DNA of 64,000 bases from Caenorhabditis remanei (Eukaryota; Nematoda; Chromadorea; Rhabditida; Rhabditidae), in assembly GCF_010183535.1 (NCBI RefSeq), contig NC_071331.1, positions 17,236,001-17,300,000 on the forward strand. The letters are read 5' to 3'. Of this stretch, positions 12,801 through 24,306 are shown in pieces. A program made the translations under genes and the position numbers. Positions within the stretch are counted from its first letter, which is position 1; the number at the start of each line of letters is the position of its first letter. The notes below the pieces were generated by a model, which did no database searches, had not been told where the DNA came from, and worked only from the letters and a program-made list of their open reading frames with translations.

Positions 12801-13650
12801 AATACGTACCAAAGGGCTTAAATGATGCACCAGCCTTATCAGTTTTGAAAGACATTGTTCCGAATCCTTTTGAGGAAGAAGTAGCTAGTGGTACCCCGAA
12901 CATTGTTGTTGGTGCCTCATTACTTGTTGCATGATCAGTCTAAACCGCATTCGTATCATAATCAAAACGAAAATTGAAAAATTATTCACCTCGTCGTGTG
13001 AATCGTCGTCTACAATAGGCTTCACGCTTCCGAAAACGCTCTTATTATCGACGTTCTGTCTTCCGAAGAAACTTGGTTTCACGATGTTTCCAGCTGGTTT
13101 TGGATCCGAAGGATTTTTGAATATCGAGGTCTTATTTTCGGATCCGTCAGGAGTGGCTGCTCGTCTTCTGTTTGCGAGGGATCCCACTGGCCATTTTCCT
13201 TCCCTTGTTCTTGGTCGAATAGCAAATTGACCCTCTTGTAGAACGGGAACTTCTGAATTTTGGAACTATTAGTGAGAAATTACACATTGATAATTAAATA
13301 TTCACTCCAAAAAATCACTCACTGCGATCAGCAGAATCTCCTTGCGATTTGAAAATTGATTCCTTATTTTTTCCTAGCACAGTCAACCGACTCGCCAATG
13401 AATTTTTGGAAGGTACAACTCCTGGAGCATTCGGTTCGGTCGGCGCCTCTGTTGCTCGTTTCGCGGCTTGAGAGAGGATTGATGGTTTTCCGAAAGACGA
13501 CCCGAATGCTACTTTTGGGACTGCGGCTCCAAAAGCGCTTGAAGCTGAAAAACATTATTATTCTTCATCCATCCGTGTTAGTAACCGACCTGCTGGAGGT
13601 TTGCCCGATGTACTGGGGGCGGTATTGAAATTGAACGGCGGTGGGTCCAT
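9868..13650 (-). CDS. GANP/MCM3AP-like SAC3-domain mRNA export factor
   Basis: Homologue of the vertebrate GANP and yeast Sac3 scaffold of the TREX-2 complex, which links transcription to mRNA export at the nuclear pore (family knowledge). The start at 13650 (MDPPPFNFNTAPS) opens an FG-containing N-terminal region (SSAFGAAVPKVAFGSSFGK, KPSFFGRQNV, TTMFGVPLA) like a nucleoporin tail. The SAC3 domain is encoded at about 12600-11900 and contains the family signature MCTEKERYQRIVQKGVSPFE, then PHELRS and VLDEFPESPEQRAAWYNF. Downstream (11240-10683) is a long charged helix rich in E, K and R, then a basic C-terminus ending RRVDDL. Several introns are under 60 nt. Its 5' end lies 0.9 kb from the divergent czw-1 start. 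It corresponds to the gene I remember as F20D12.2. Exon edges near 11238-11283 are chosen to keep the coiled-coil frame open. Confidence 0.9.
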
Positions 13651-13903
13651 CACCTATAAATCATATTTTTGCTTTCTAGAACATTTTTACAGATTTTCAT
13701 AAATTTTTAAAACATCAAAGTTTTCAAACAAGCGAAGATAAACGTTTTCATGCAAAGTAATTTACGTCTGTGTCTCTCAAATTTACATTATCTCTCTCGT
13801 CCGTAACCCCGAAGTACGCAAACACCGGCATACACCGTGTTTCTCAAAATTTTAGCGCCTTGAGCGAAATTCTTCTTCTTTTCAAAAAAAAACGTGTATT
13901 TAT

Positions 13904-14277
13904 GAGACCGTACAAATCGGGAAGAAACGAAATCGGGAAGAAACGAAAGCGGAAGAAACGAAACGGGAAGAAACGAATCGGGAAGAAGCGAAACGGGAAG
14001 AACAGTTTTTCGCCAGTTTTCCTGACTTTAGCTATAGTAATGGCTGCGCACAATGCTCTAAATCGATTTTTTAGTTCCGTAGCTTTATTTTTGACACAAA
14101 TTTTAGCGCATAAGCCAGTAAAATCTTTTCTCAATTTTGGATTACGGTCAACACCGCAATTTGACGTGAAGGTGTTCACAGAAATTTAGCTTTTTCTTCC
14201 CGATTCGTTTCTTCCCGTTTCGTTTCTTCCGCTTTCGTTTCTTCCCGATTTCGTTTCTTCCCGATTTGTACGGTCTC
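13904..14277. mobile_element. 374 bp inverted-repeat element with 8 bp target duplication
   Basis: The two ends (13904-13987 and 14194-14277) are perfect 84 bp inverted repeats starting GAGACCGTACAAATCGGG. Each arm is built from tandem ~14 bp units of the form CGGGAAGAAACGAAA. The element is flanked on both sides by the same 8 bp, GTATTTAT (13896-13903 and 14278-14285), a clear target-site duplication. There is no transposase frame, so it is a non-autonomous MITE. An 8 bp duplication is typical of hAT and some other superfamilies, but the ends do not let me assign one. It sits between the divergent GANP-like gene and czw-1. Confidence 0.9.
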
Positions 14278-14571
14278 GTATTTATCTCTTTTATATTATT
14301 CCGGAGCCATTTTTGATGCTGATTGTTCTTCATATCAAGTCTAATCGTTCCCTTTTAACGTTTCGTGTCTTATCTTTTAATCTTTGTCTGAAAAGTAGAA
14401 ATTCCGACATTCTACGTTTTCGTTCATGTTTTCTCTTGTGATTCGGACTGTACACGTATCTTATCAATTGATTTTTGGACGGGTTTAGAAAAATATATCT
14501 CCTTCTATTAATTACGTTGAAACTGCCGTAATTAACACGGTTCAAGTTTACAGGTCGTCCAACCTTGAGCG

Positions 14572-17105
14572 ATGCCGTCGTCGGAGGGATCGTATAGAGA
14601 TCTGGAGAAAAAGCTGAAAGATGGACTAACTTCCATTTCAGCTGACATTGTGGACAAGTATGGAAACTTGAAAGTGGCACTAAACATCAACGCTACTGCC
14701 AAGTTGATTTTTGATAGACTCGAGAATTTAGAAGATCTTGCTGATATGTCATCCCGTGATTTGACGGCTCTTATTGAGCAAGCCGAAAAAGATAGTCCAG
14801 AAATGCTTGCAGAAATCAAAACTCAAGCGAAATCTTGTGAAAATCTGGTGGAATTTCTGCAATCAGTGAGTATTCAGAATACCAATTAATCTTCAAGAAC
14901 AAATCTTCAATTTTACAGATGAAAAAAGTTGAAGAGCAGTTGATAATTATGCGAAGCAAAACGACGAATAGAATTGAATGGGGAAACGCTATTCTTGCTT
15001 GCAAAGACTTTCTAAATGACACTAATCTATTGCTAGAAGGAATACAATGCGAAGGATTCGATATGAGTATTCCATTAAAACATTTCGCCGCTGAGTACTC
15101 GATTCTCAGTTATAACTGCCGCTATCAGTTATCTGCTGATTATGACAGAGCGATGACCGTACCGAAGTTATCAAAAAAGCAAGGTGGAGATAAATCTAAC
15201 GTCTCTTTCACCGTTCTGAATATGTCAACACCAGAAGATCACAAGAATATGAACGAAACTTTATCAGCGATGAATATGATCGGACAGTTACCAGAACGTT
15301 TGGATGCCTGGAAAACCGTTATTCTGGACGTTTTCTGTGAAGCCATCGTTTCTAGTCGTGATGGTGTAGATGTCTTCTTTGTTGACAATCCAACACCCGA
15401 TCAAACGAGATTCTTGATCAATCAGAAACTTCGTGGTAAAAAAGACAAATCAATGGACGTGGCAAAAGTTCTTGAGTGAGTATTATTTCTTTTTCGAACA
15501 ATAAGAGAATAGAGGTTTTGCAGATCGATGAATGCATTTTTCACAAGACTCGCATCAGTTCTAAAATCCTATGAACTTCTTGATGCATGTGGAAGATCAT
15601 TGATTGTCATGATTGGTAGTGTCATTGAATCACAGCTTATAACTATGATTCTGAAAGACGTTATTGCAATTGCTGCCCCGGTCACTGAGACTGCCGATGA
15701 GGATCAACAAATGTTCACAGATTTACTGGATATCGGAGAGGAATTTGTCAGTAGAATGAAAGAACTCGGATTCTTCTCTCCTAAAGCGAAACTAATTTTT
15801 GAACTTGATAAAAACACGATTTTCGTTGATCGTCGTTGCTTTGCTATCGTTTCGAAGGCCAACAAATTGATCAATGAGACATATGATAAACTTGTGACTG
15901 TTGGAGTCGAAGATTCAGCACCAAAAGATATTGATCTGCTCTCGAAGGCTTATACACATGCTGAAAAGTATGGAAAAGAATACGGAAACGATCTTGGCCG
16001 ACTCTGGAGTCACAACGAAGAATCACAGTTTCCTTCCTTTTTCGCATTTCAAAAATGTACTGTCAGGTATTTGTTTGATGTCATTTTTTCAAAGAAACTA
16101 ATTGTAAATTTTTTAGTGCATCAACTATCAGCTTCGTTAATCTTTTACGTGATAATGTGAAAGCAGCATTCGCATCTGAAGACGAAGGTGCTCGTGCGAA
16201 GTTAGCACTCACTGCCGAGAATATCGTCCGTCTTTATGTCATTCAGTCACCTAGAAAGCATGCTGAGTTGTTCAGTTCTATTCCAAACATGTCGGCAATC
16301 TTCTACAACAACTGCCATTACATTTCACATTGTATCATGACAATCTCTTTTGAAGCCAGCACGGAAAACCAAAAAACGTTGCTCGAACCTCTTTTGTTGG
16401 ATTCCGTAATCAGATTACGTAATGTTGCAGCTGATTGTATGGAGAAAACATTGAAAAGATGTAGACGAGAAATGGCTGCTTACTTGGAGGATCACAGTAT
16501 TTTCGAGCATTTGCCTGCAAGTTACAAAACCACGAAAAGTACATTCGCCCCGCCTGAAGAAATGTCCGAAATGGCTGAAGTTTTGGTACCAAAAGAAGAA
16601 CCGAAATTGATTAAATGTTTAGCCGCATGTCTTCTTCACATCCGCCTTATTGCCAAGAACCTTCGTGAACCTCTAACTGAAGTGGTTTACTGCAAAGTTA
16701 TTGGGTCACTCATTTCATTCCTTCTGGATTCACTCGTTAGACACGTAGTCACTACATCCGATTTCCGAGAAAACGATGCGAATGTGATGGCTGATGTCTT
16801 CAAGAAGTTGCTCGAAGTTGTTGCCAACATTGTCACGTACCAAGAACAATCGAAAGTTACTGATTTCTGCGCAAGAGAGTATTTCCGATTGAACGAGATT
16901 GTGTTCGTACTAGGAAATAGAATGCAGGTATGTCAAATATTTTTGAACTTCAAAAAGCTAGACGTTTTTCTAGGACATCGAACATCGCTGGTTCAATGCA
17001 AAAGGTCCAATGGCGGAACATCTCAGTCGATCGGAAGTGGTTGGACTCATCAAAGCGCTCTTCGCCGACTCCCAACACCGTAATGACCTAATTGCTCGTC
17101 TTTAA
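14572..17105 (+). CDS. czw-1: ZW10 kinetochore/RZZ complex protein
   Basis: Homologue of ZW10, which with Rod and Zwilch forms the RZZ complex that recruits dynein and spindle-checkpoint proteins to kinetochores, and which also acts in Golgi-ER tethering (family knowledge). Five exons, 14572-14865, 14919-15475, 15524-16066, 16117-16927 and 16974-17105, give 778 residues, almost the length of human ZW10. The C-terminus is the typical conserved part: EIVFVLGNRMQ, then DIEHRWFNAKGPMAEHLSR, then a short helix ending DLIARL. A TTTACAG acceptor at about 14545-14551 precedes the ATG and is a likely trans-splice site. The assignment rests on overall length, helical character and this C-terminal block, plus synteny. 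Confidence 0.92.
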
Positions 17106-17522
17106 ACTGTATCAAGTGTTTTACATATCCCCGTCAAATATTTTCTATCATAATTATTCCTTTTCTGTCACTTCTACTGACAATGTGTTTTACCGGTTTA
17201 TTACTTCTCTTCCCATAATTGTGAATAAATTTCGAAGGTGACGAGAATATTTCAAAGAGCTCAGATATCCAATTCAAACACTTTAATGAAATGCCCTCGG
17301 AATTTTTCCACCTTCCAATTAATCTGGAGATACGATTAACGAATCGAAACTTTGAACATCATTTGTACAAGTACAGATTTTTATGATACAGACAATCTCA
17401 TTCTTCCCAGGAATATCTTTGGTACTACGTGACGCATACGCAACGCATCTGTATATTGAGAGATTCTATCTTTGTCCTAATTGTGCAATCTAGTCTCATT
17501 CAATCTGTGCCCACCAAAAAAA
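17106..17522. other. Intergenic, 3' flank of czw-1
   Basis: About 420 bp separate czw-1 from the F-box gene on the same strand. AATAAA near 17223-17228 fits a poly(A) signal. No gene or repeat seen. Confidence 0.5.
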
Positions 17523-18729
17523 ATGAAAATTGCTTCTGATGAAAAGATATTTCCTATTTTGAAACTACCCTTTCTTTTAATGAGTAATGTATTACGGAAT
17601 TTCGATTATTTGGAAATGTAAGTTCTCTAAACTCGGATTGTCATAATTTAGTTCCTTTTCAGAATTGATTTCTCATTGGCTTCTAATAAATGTCAGTTCG
17701 TGATTCAGTCGATGAAATTCCAAACTTTTGGAGTTTGTGTGCGCTTACAACCCTGAACAGAAAGTATTCCTATTACATTTTATTGAGACGGTGATTGGAT
17801 CTGTAAATTTTCTATGGATTATTTGAATACCAGATATACAAGTATTTGAAACGAAACACAGCATTGACACAACACAAAACCGAGAGAAATACGATTTGTA
17901 TTGAATTTACGAAGGAATGGACAGATTATATTTGTGCTTTATTCCGCAAGGATCTGAGCTGTCTTGCAATGAACTCAAATTCATCGACTCATGAGATTTT
18001 ATCCATCACGGATTGGATCAACAAAAAACAGTGGACTCTAGAGTATTGTGAGTTCTCTGGTGATGATACTAATCCTGAGAGCATCGATTTATTTTTTGAA
18101 AAAAGGAAAGTCTCAATTGGAAATTTTTCGTTTGTACTGAGGCCAGAGCATAAAATAAGACCATTGAAACTTGGAGTTTTAGATGTGGATGCATTTTTTG
18201 TGAAAAACAGATCTTCTAAATATCCTGTTAATTGGTTGACTGTGGACGATATAATGATTTCATTATGTAGGATAATAATGATTGAGACATGCTCCTTTGA
18301 TGAGAATGACATAAATCGGATATTAAAAGGATGGCTCAATGGAAATAATTCACAACTGGAATCGTTTACTGTAGTGTTGAAGATGCTCAATTTCCAATTA
18401 GTATTAGATGGAATCGATTTCGAACGGAAAGATGAAACACTCAAAAGAGAATTCGAATAGTGAGTTTAAATGAAATAATTCCTATCAGCATATTACGTTT
18501 TTCTCAAAATCCTTCAGAAAGTTGTTTTTCCATTTTTTTTCAGTTGTATTAAAAGACTAATAATTGTTCCAGTGAATTCGCGGGAAGGCAATGTAATACA
18601 CTTCAGTTCACAGGAGGATTTGACATTCGCAGAAAAGATGGCACACTTGCCACAGTTCAACAGAGATACCATTTTCCGTCTAATGCTCCGATTTTCTGGT
18701 TCGTGATGGTAGTGTGGCCGAATAACTAA
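17523..18729 (+). CDS. F-box (FBXB/FBA-2 type) protein, possibly damaged
   Basis: Exon 1 (17523-17617) and the start of exon 2 (from 17663) encode an F-box-like N-terminus (FPILKLPFLLMSNVLR, then SLASNKCQFVIQSMKF). The long second half (about 17807-18459 plus 18573-18729) matches the body of nematode F-box B proteins and ends FWFVMVVWPNN, like the MVVWPKDGQ ending of the gene at 60616-61726. Between the halves (about 17700-17835) the coding-looking text changes frame twice. A 5'-GGA|GTTTGT donor with the CCAG| acceptor before 17834 would join the halves in phase, but it would remove text that itself looks coding (AYNPEQKVFLLHFIETVIG). So this is either a gene with an unusual intron or a pseudogene with frameshifts. 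Such proteins are expected substrate adaptors for SCF ubiquitin ligases; the substrate is unknown. Confidence 0.65.
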
Positions 18730-21219
18730 AAATAAAAGACATCTTTAATCCGAAGATTTTTCTTACCGTTTTTCTCCAACTTATAATATTTTCTTTGCTA
18801 ATGGTGACTTCTCTCATTTATTATCTAAGCTAACATATTTTCAATATTATCCTTTCCAAGTTTTATATTATATTCTTGTTCAAAAAAACTTTTGAATTTG
18901 ATGAAACAGTTTGAAAGTTTGAAAGAAAAAGAGCAGGAAACATTTTGAATCCACGTAGTCATATTTTCCAAATGAATCATTCTCAAGGCTGTCATGAACC
19001 ACATGAAAACCAAAGAGTGTCCTCTGTATTCAGCACAAGAATATTCTGATCATTTTGTATACTCGCTCACGACCATTTTCAGATTATATAGTTGATGAAG
19101 ACAATAAGAGCACTTAGGCTCATTTAAAACCAGATTCAGACGGGAAATTGTACAAATTAGCTTCCAAATTAATTGAATCTAATTCGATGACGACGATGTT
19201 CAGTGTACTATTCAAACACGCATGCCCTTGGAATGTTGCCAACTTATTTCAAAAGTCTTTTTGGCGCCAATCCGGAAGACGCAGACAACAAGAGAAATCA
19301 CTTTGAAAGGTCGGGTGAATAGTGTCACATGACAGTTTTGGCACGGATGAAATCGAAACAGAAAGTCGAGCTTCATCTCACTGTCGTCTCTGAACCAGTT
19401 GTGACTTTTAATCCCGTCCTTCTACTTCTTTTTCTGCGCCCGCCCGTTTCCTTTCCCGGCGACAATACGTTCTACTCTACTTATTTGTTTATTCCATTTG
19501 ATCCCTTCTTCTTCTTTTCCCTCTTTTCACTCAATTTTATCCATCTATCGTTTTCCGTTTTCTTCCAGAGGCAACTAGTAAACATCTTCATTTTCTCGCT
19601 TTTTCTTCGATTTGAAGTAGTTATTATAACGGGATTACTGTAGGTGCCACTTAGACATCGGAAAGTGTGGTGTGACACATGAGATCATTTGAATTATTTT
19701 TTTTGTTTATTTGAAAACTGATACTCTAGAAAAGAAGACACTGAAATTCTGTATGAACCACTTGATTCGCCATTTTTTTGCTGGCAGCTATTTGAATACT
19801 GCGAATTCGAAAGGTTACGGCAATGTTTCTTTTCGAAGGTAACCCACAGAGAATGAGTCACATTCACCTTTGGTCACTAGAATCCGACAGAAGTTTTAAA
19901 ATAATTTGCAAGATTCTTTGATTTTCAAAAGAAGAGAAGACTTCGAGAAGATAATCATTGAAGAAAAGAGTCTTCTGAAATCTCGTAAACTTTTTCGTGA
20001 TTCCCAATTCTTCTGAACTTTCAAATCCATCCATCTTCATCTCTCCCCCTCAAACTGTCTCATTTTCTATCCAAACATCTTTCTCTCATTTCCATTTTTA
20101 TTCACACAAAACATGTCTTTATGGACATATTGGAAGTGCAAATTGCACCTGTTCCTTGTCTCTTCTCCTCTTTTTTCTTCTTCTTCTTCATCTTATTCAT
20201 TCTGCGCGGTCATTGGTAAAAAGTTGTAAAAGAACAGATGTGCCCTCTTCTTCTTGCCCTTCAATTGCCCTTTCTTTTTGTGAACAATCTAATGAACGGG
20301 GCCGCCCATGCAAGCTTTGTACCATCTTACCTTTTTGTATTTTTTGTTTATGTACTGCTGATTCAACATATACAATTCCTTCTCAACTTCCAGTTAAACC
20401 AACAAAAATAATGCAAATCTTTTTTTTCCGTGCGCTGAAAAGTAATAATCGTTTCTCTCTCTCTTTTTTCACTCGCTTTATTTCCATTTTCAGACCTATT
20501 CATGTCTTTTTAAATTGTGTGAAATTGAAAACTCTCTGTCTCTTTTTGTGTCTCCTTTCTAACCGTATTTGTGCCAACTGTCACTATTATTTTTGTTTCC
20601 TCTACTGGCAGGTGTCTCTCTTCATAACAGACACCACACCTAATATTCCAATTGTTTGCACGTGACACCTCTTTATCCTTTTTCGACAAAAAGTGGTTTA
20701 GAGACACCATTTTAATCAGATTTATTGACTGTTGGCCATATGTTGCATTTGGAAAAACCATCTGGGGGAAGTCGAAATTGAAGTTCGATCAACAGAGTGG
20801 CCTCGAAAAAGAAAGTGACAAAAACCAGTTTGTGACCTTATGAAAAAAAACACTTTTTCTTGACCAGAATTTCCCTTTTTTTCGAAATAGATTTGCTACG
20901 TGGCAAATTTTTATTTGCACGTGTTCTTTTTCACTAAATTGTCACGTTCACCCAACTAGCTCCACGTGTCTCACATGTGTCAGTTACAGTAATAACTTCG
21001 TCATCTTCTTCTTTTCTCGCGTCGCATCTCAAAAACATTTGTAAACATTGCGCGTGACAGACTCAAGCTGCTCAGAAATCTTCTTCTTTTCTCCTCTATG
21101 CCCTTCTTTAGAAATTCTGTTATCCTTTTTTGGTCCTCTCTTTTTCTTTTTTATTGCTCCCACATCTTCTTTTCCTTTTTCCAGAAACCGACCCCCCCCA
21201 AACCGATTCAAACGAAAAA
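18730..21219. other. 2.5 kb intergenic region, presumed exc-9 promoter
   Basis: No supported gene. Long pyrimidine-rich stretches on the plus strand (19990-20680 and 21060-21190) keep one frame open for 222 codons, but the text is low in complexity and lacks splice-site or family support. A polypyrimidine tract ending CCAG at about 21175-21184 is probably the trans-splice acceptor of exc-9. Confidence 0.5.
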
Positions 21220-21921
21220 ATGCCAAACTGCCCACGTTGTCAGAAACCAGTGTATTTTGGTAGGAATTTTTGAGTCTCAATAATACAAACTTTTTGAATT
21301 TCAGCCGAACGCGTCACATCGATCGGATTCGACTGGCATCGTCCATGTCTCCGATGCGAAAATGAGGCTTGCAAGAAGACGTTGGCAGCTGGAAGTCACT
21401 CTGAGGTACTCGTGTGTTTGTTGCATTCTGAAATAGAATTCTAACTTTCAGAGAGAAGGAAAGCCGTACTGCAATCGTTGCTACGGAGCAATGTTCGGCC
21501 CACGTGGATACGGTCATGGAGGAGTCGAATCACACACTTTCCATCAGGGACAAACGTCCGGACAGGTTAGGATAATAGTTTCCTTATGTTCTGTATTGTA
21601 GATCTAGAAAAAAATTAGGTGTGAAAGTTTCGAAAATCACGGACTCTAGATTCTTGTTTTAACAAAATACAGTTTTTACGACTGGTCTCAACCAGAATTA
21701 TGTAGAAATGTAACTATTGTTTTTTGCTTTTCTTCATTTCACGCAGTTTCTCTTCATTTTCGATAGAGCGCAGTTGTAAAAACCAATCCGTTGTAATACA
21801 GAATACTCTTTTTTTCCATGTTCTAACCAAACTTTTCTGATAAAAGCCATCTAATTCCTAACCACTTTGAATGGTTTTGTTCCCCTCTTCATCCAATAAT
21901 TCTAACCATTTTCAGGTTTAA
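21220..21921 (+). CDS. exc-9: EXC-9, cysteine-rich (CRIP-like) LIM protein
   Basis: Small single-LIM protein of the CRIP family, reported to act in the cytoplasm of the excretory canal cell to keep the tubule narrow (established knowledge for exc-9). Exons 21220-21259, 21305-21405, 21452-21565 and 21916-21921 give about 86 residues. The zinc ligands are visible: CPRC, then HRPCLRC, then C in ACKK, then CNRC. The middle [10 protein letters not shown] and the glycine-rich tail (GPRGYGHGG) are typical of CRIP. The last exon carries only a valine codon and the stop. A poly(A) signal AATAAA lies near 22105. The name is from recall of sequence and position between czw-1 and bbs-2. Confidence 0.92.
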
Positions 21922-22497
21922 GTCAACCTCTTCAACATCTTCTCCACTTCCACAAATCCATCCACATACTATCCGAAACAGCCGAATTCTCGTACCTTCT
22001 CGCCACATCGTCACCTACTATTAATAATTTTATGCCGATTTCTCTTCTTTTTCATCATTTTTTGTCCTTCCAAAAAAGATTGTGTGGCATCCAAATTCGA
22101 TATAATAAAGTGTATAGTTCAAAGAATTCTAATTCCGAAAAAATATTCTGAGCTGAAATTGACGCAAATCAAGTAGGGATTCACTAAATTTAGAGAAACG
22201 ACTAGAATACGAAGCAGACAAATAGAGTCTTCAGGTCAAAGAATTTGTGAATCAGAAGCGGATAGTTTTAATATTGGAAGTCGTCATGAAATAACGAATA
22301 AAATAACGATCAGATGGTAGTGAAAAACAGTTCTCTGCGTCTCTTCATCTAGCCTACTCTCTCAACAATGCTCTAATCCTAGAGCTCATCTAATATCCAA
22401 TAATCCGCCTTTTTCTGATATCCTTCCCATCTCACAGAACTTTTTCCTTATATCATTTTTTATTCCTCCTCTTTTTCTTTTTCTAGTAAGTCAATCA
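21922..22497. other. Intergenic between exc-9 and a small membrane protein gene
   Basis: About 580 bp. It contains the exc-9 poly(A) signal and, near 22478-22486, a TTTTTCTAG acceptor just before the next ATG that may receive a spliced leader. Nothing else seen. Confidence 0.5.
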
Positions 22498-23142
22498 ATG
22501 GCACCACGAAACCAGAGAAGATATCGACGCGGACAAGATCAAACTTGGAGAGAAAAATGGACAATTTTCAAGCATAATCGGAGGAAAGCAAGTCAGTTTT
22601 CTTTTTCTTTCTTCTTTTCTTTTTGTAATATTTTCATTCATAAATTATCTATTCAGGTTGGCATGAATTGATTGCTTATGGTATTATTCTAAATGTATTT
22701 GGAGCTGCTCTCCTGCTTATAAAAGCACAATTGGACAAAGATGTGATAAAAGCGGCGGTAGATCAAAAGTTTCGAGATGCTGGAATTCGTGTGAATTCCA
22801 CAGATGGAACAGATGAAGAAGAGGAGATTACTGAGCCAAGTGCAGTACTTTTAGTGATGATTACGATGGGTGGAAGGATGGCAAATGTTGTGGGGACAAT
22901 GAAATTATATAAGGTTAGTTTGAGGGAGATCAGATTCTGAAAAAAAAATGAAAAAAGGAGATTTAAAAATAGTATAAAGTCCACTTCCAACTTCATCTCA
23001 TTTTCCAATATTTCAGGGTCTCGGAAAGTACTTATCCGACAGAAAACGAAAGAAATTCCAGTCGACAACTGAAAGAATTCAGAACGGTGAAGCAGAGACG
23101 GAATGCACGGAACTTCTTGCTGACTGTTGTCAGATATGCTAA
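22498..23142 (+). CDS. Small predicted membrane protein, unknown function
   Basis: Three exons, 22498-22591, 22657-22913 and 23017-23142, give 158 residues. The N-terminus is strongly basic (RNQRRYRRG). One clear hydrophobic segment follows (AYGIILNVFGAALLLIKAQ, residues about 40-58), then an acidic loop (DGTDEEEEITEP), a second weaker hydrophobic stretch (AVLLVMITMGG, residues about 97-107), a basic stretch (DRKRKKF) and a cysteine-containing tail ending DCCQIC. The closely spaced terminal cysteines could be lipid-modified, which is inference. A TTTTTCTAG acceptor about 11 bp upstream of the ATG suggests trans-splicing. I do not recognise the family. It converges on the minus-strand gene at 23259-23772, with 116 bp between the stops. 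Confidence 0.75.
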
Positions 23143-23258
23143 ATATTGTTTTCCTCTTGTTTTTCTTGTTACGGGTTGATTTAAAGTAATAATCATTTAT
23201 TGATAGAATGAAACCAAAATAATTTTTTCATGAACAAAACACACTTCAATTTTATGGC

Positions 23259-23772
23259 TTATTGACTGGAAACTCCATATTGCAAAACCTTAGTGACGAT
23301 CTGTTTATTATCCTCTGCGATTGCAGCTCGACAAGTGACGACAATTTGTCTTCCGGGTTCTCCAACTGAAATATTTCTCAAAATAAATGAATTAGCAGAC
23401 AGTCAACAAACCACGTAGACGTGAGCAGTTCTCGATAATCTTGTTTAGTCGACGGAGAGATTTCACACATCTCTCCTGGTTGTTCCACCTGAAAATTATA
23501 TGATAGAGGCTTCTGAAATTCCGGATGAACATGTACCTTAGCTGAGCAGCTTGTCTTGCCGCCGCGTCGTTTGCTTTCAGACGAATATAGAATTTTCTGG
23601 CATTCGGACTGAAAAGAAAAGGATTAGACTAATGTCGCAAGTAAGGGATTAATACTGACATTGTATCAATGGCAATTGCATCTTCAGCTCGTATCAATAC
23701 CTCTCTAACAGCTGCTTGTCTTTCTTGGAGTTCAGCTGTCAGTCTGTCACGGACTTCGGTCATTGGATCCAT
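23259..23772 (-). CDS. 122-residue helical protein of unknown function
   Basis: Four exons on the minus strand (23660-23772, 23537-23608, 23412-23488, 23259-23365) join in phase. The protein starts MDPMTEVRDRLTAELQERQ and is mostly charged helix, so probably coiled coil for the first 40 residues, followed by a basic middle (RLKANDAAARQAAQLRW) and the end QYGVSSQ. A TTTTCCAG acceptor directly abuts the ATG, a sign of trans-splicing. It lies 535 bp downstream of bbs-2 in the same direction, farther apart than most operon pairs but not excluding one. I could not place it in a family. No signal peptide or membrane segment is seen. Confidence 0.75.
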
Positions 23773-24306
23773 CTGGAAAACATTTGGATAAGACAATTGA
23801 TATGAAATCATAATGCGTTCTTTTGGAGGTGTAAACTCAGTTTAGGATCAATTTTGATGCCAGAAAGACTAGAGATTGTGAGATTAACCACTCAGAAAAG
23901 TCTCTGAAAAGTCTCAGAAAAGATCAGTGAAGAGGAGAAAAATACATTGGTCAAAGAATAATGTTGTGTATGAAAAATATGAGATAAATGGGATTGAGAT
24001 GGATGGAGGATTGATACGAGAACTCAAAAATATTTTGTTTTTCACGGGGTTGTTTAGCATTGATTTTAAACTCTTCTGCAAGATGGAATGTTTCGAGAAA
24101 TAAAGTTATTTATCTGAAAATAGAAAACTGAGAAGATTCTGAATATGTATGTAAACTTCCAACAAAAACACTCTGATTTCCACAAAAATTGAAATTGTTG
24201 GAAAGTTTTAGAATTTGTGATAAACTCTCAACATTTGCTCCATCTTTAAAAAAAAACCTGAAACGCTGTTACATTTTCAGACGACACACGATAAATCGAT
24301 TAGAAT
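23773..24306. other. Intergenic between bbs-2 and the 122-residue gene
   Basis: About 530 bp of AT-rich sequence with no supported gene. It carries the 3' flank of bbs-2 (minus strand); I could not pick a clear AATAAA on that strand. Confidence 0.5.

Noticed and set aside
14148..14333. Lysine/arginine-rich frame in the element near 14200
   Set aside because: Made of the translated short tandem repeat in the transposon arm; no independent coding evidence.
19997..20665. 222-codon plus-strand open frame upstream of exc-9
   Set aside because: Pyrimidine-rich text with strong serine, leucine, phenylalanine and cysteine bias, no domain, no promoter or splice context; typical of open frames in polypyrimidine DNA.
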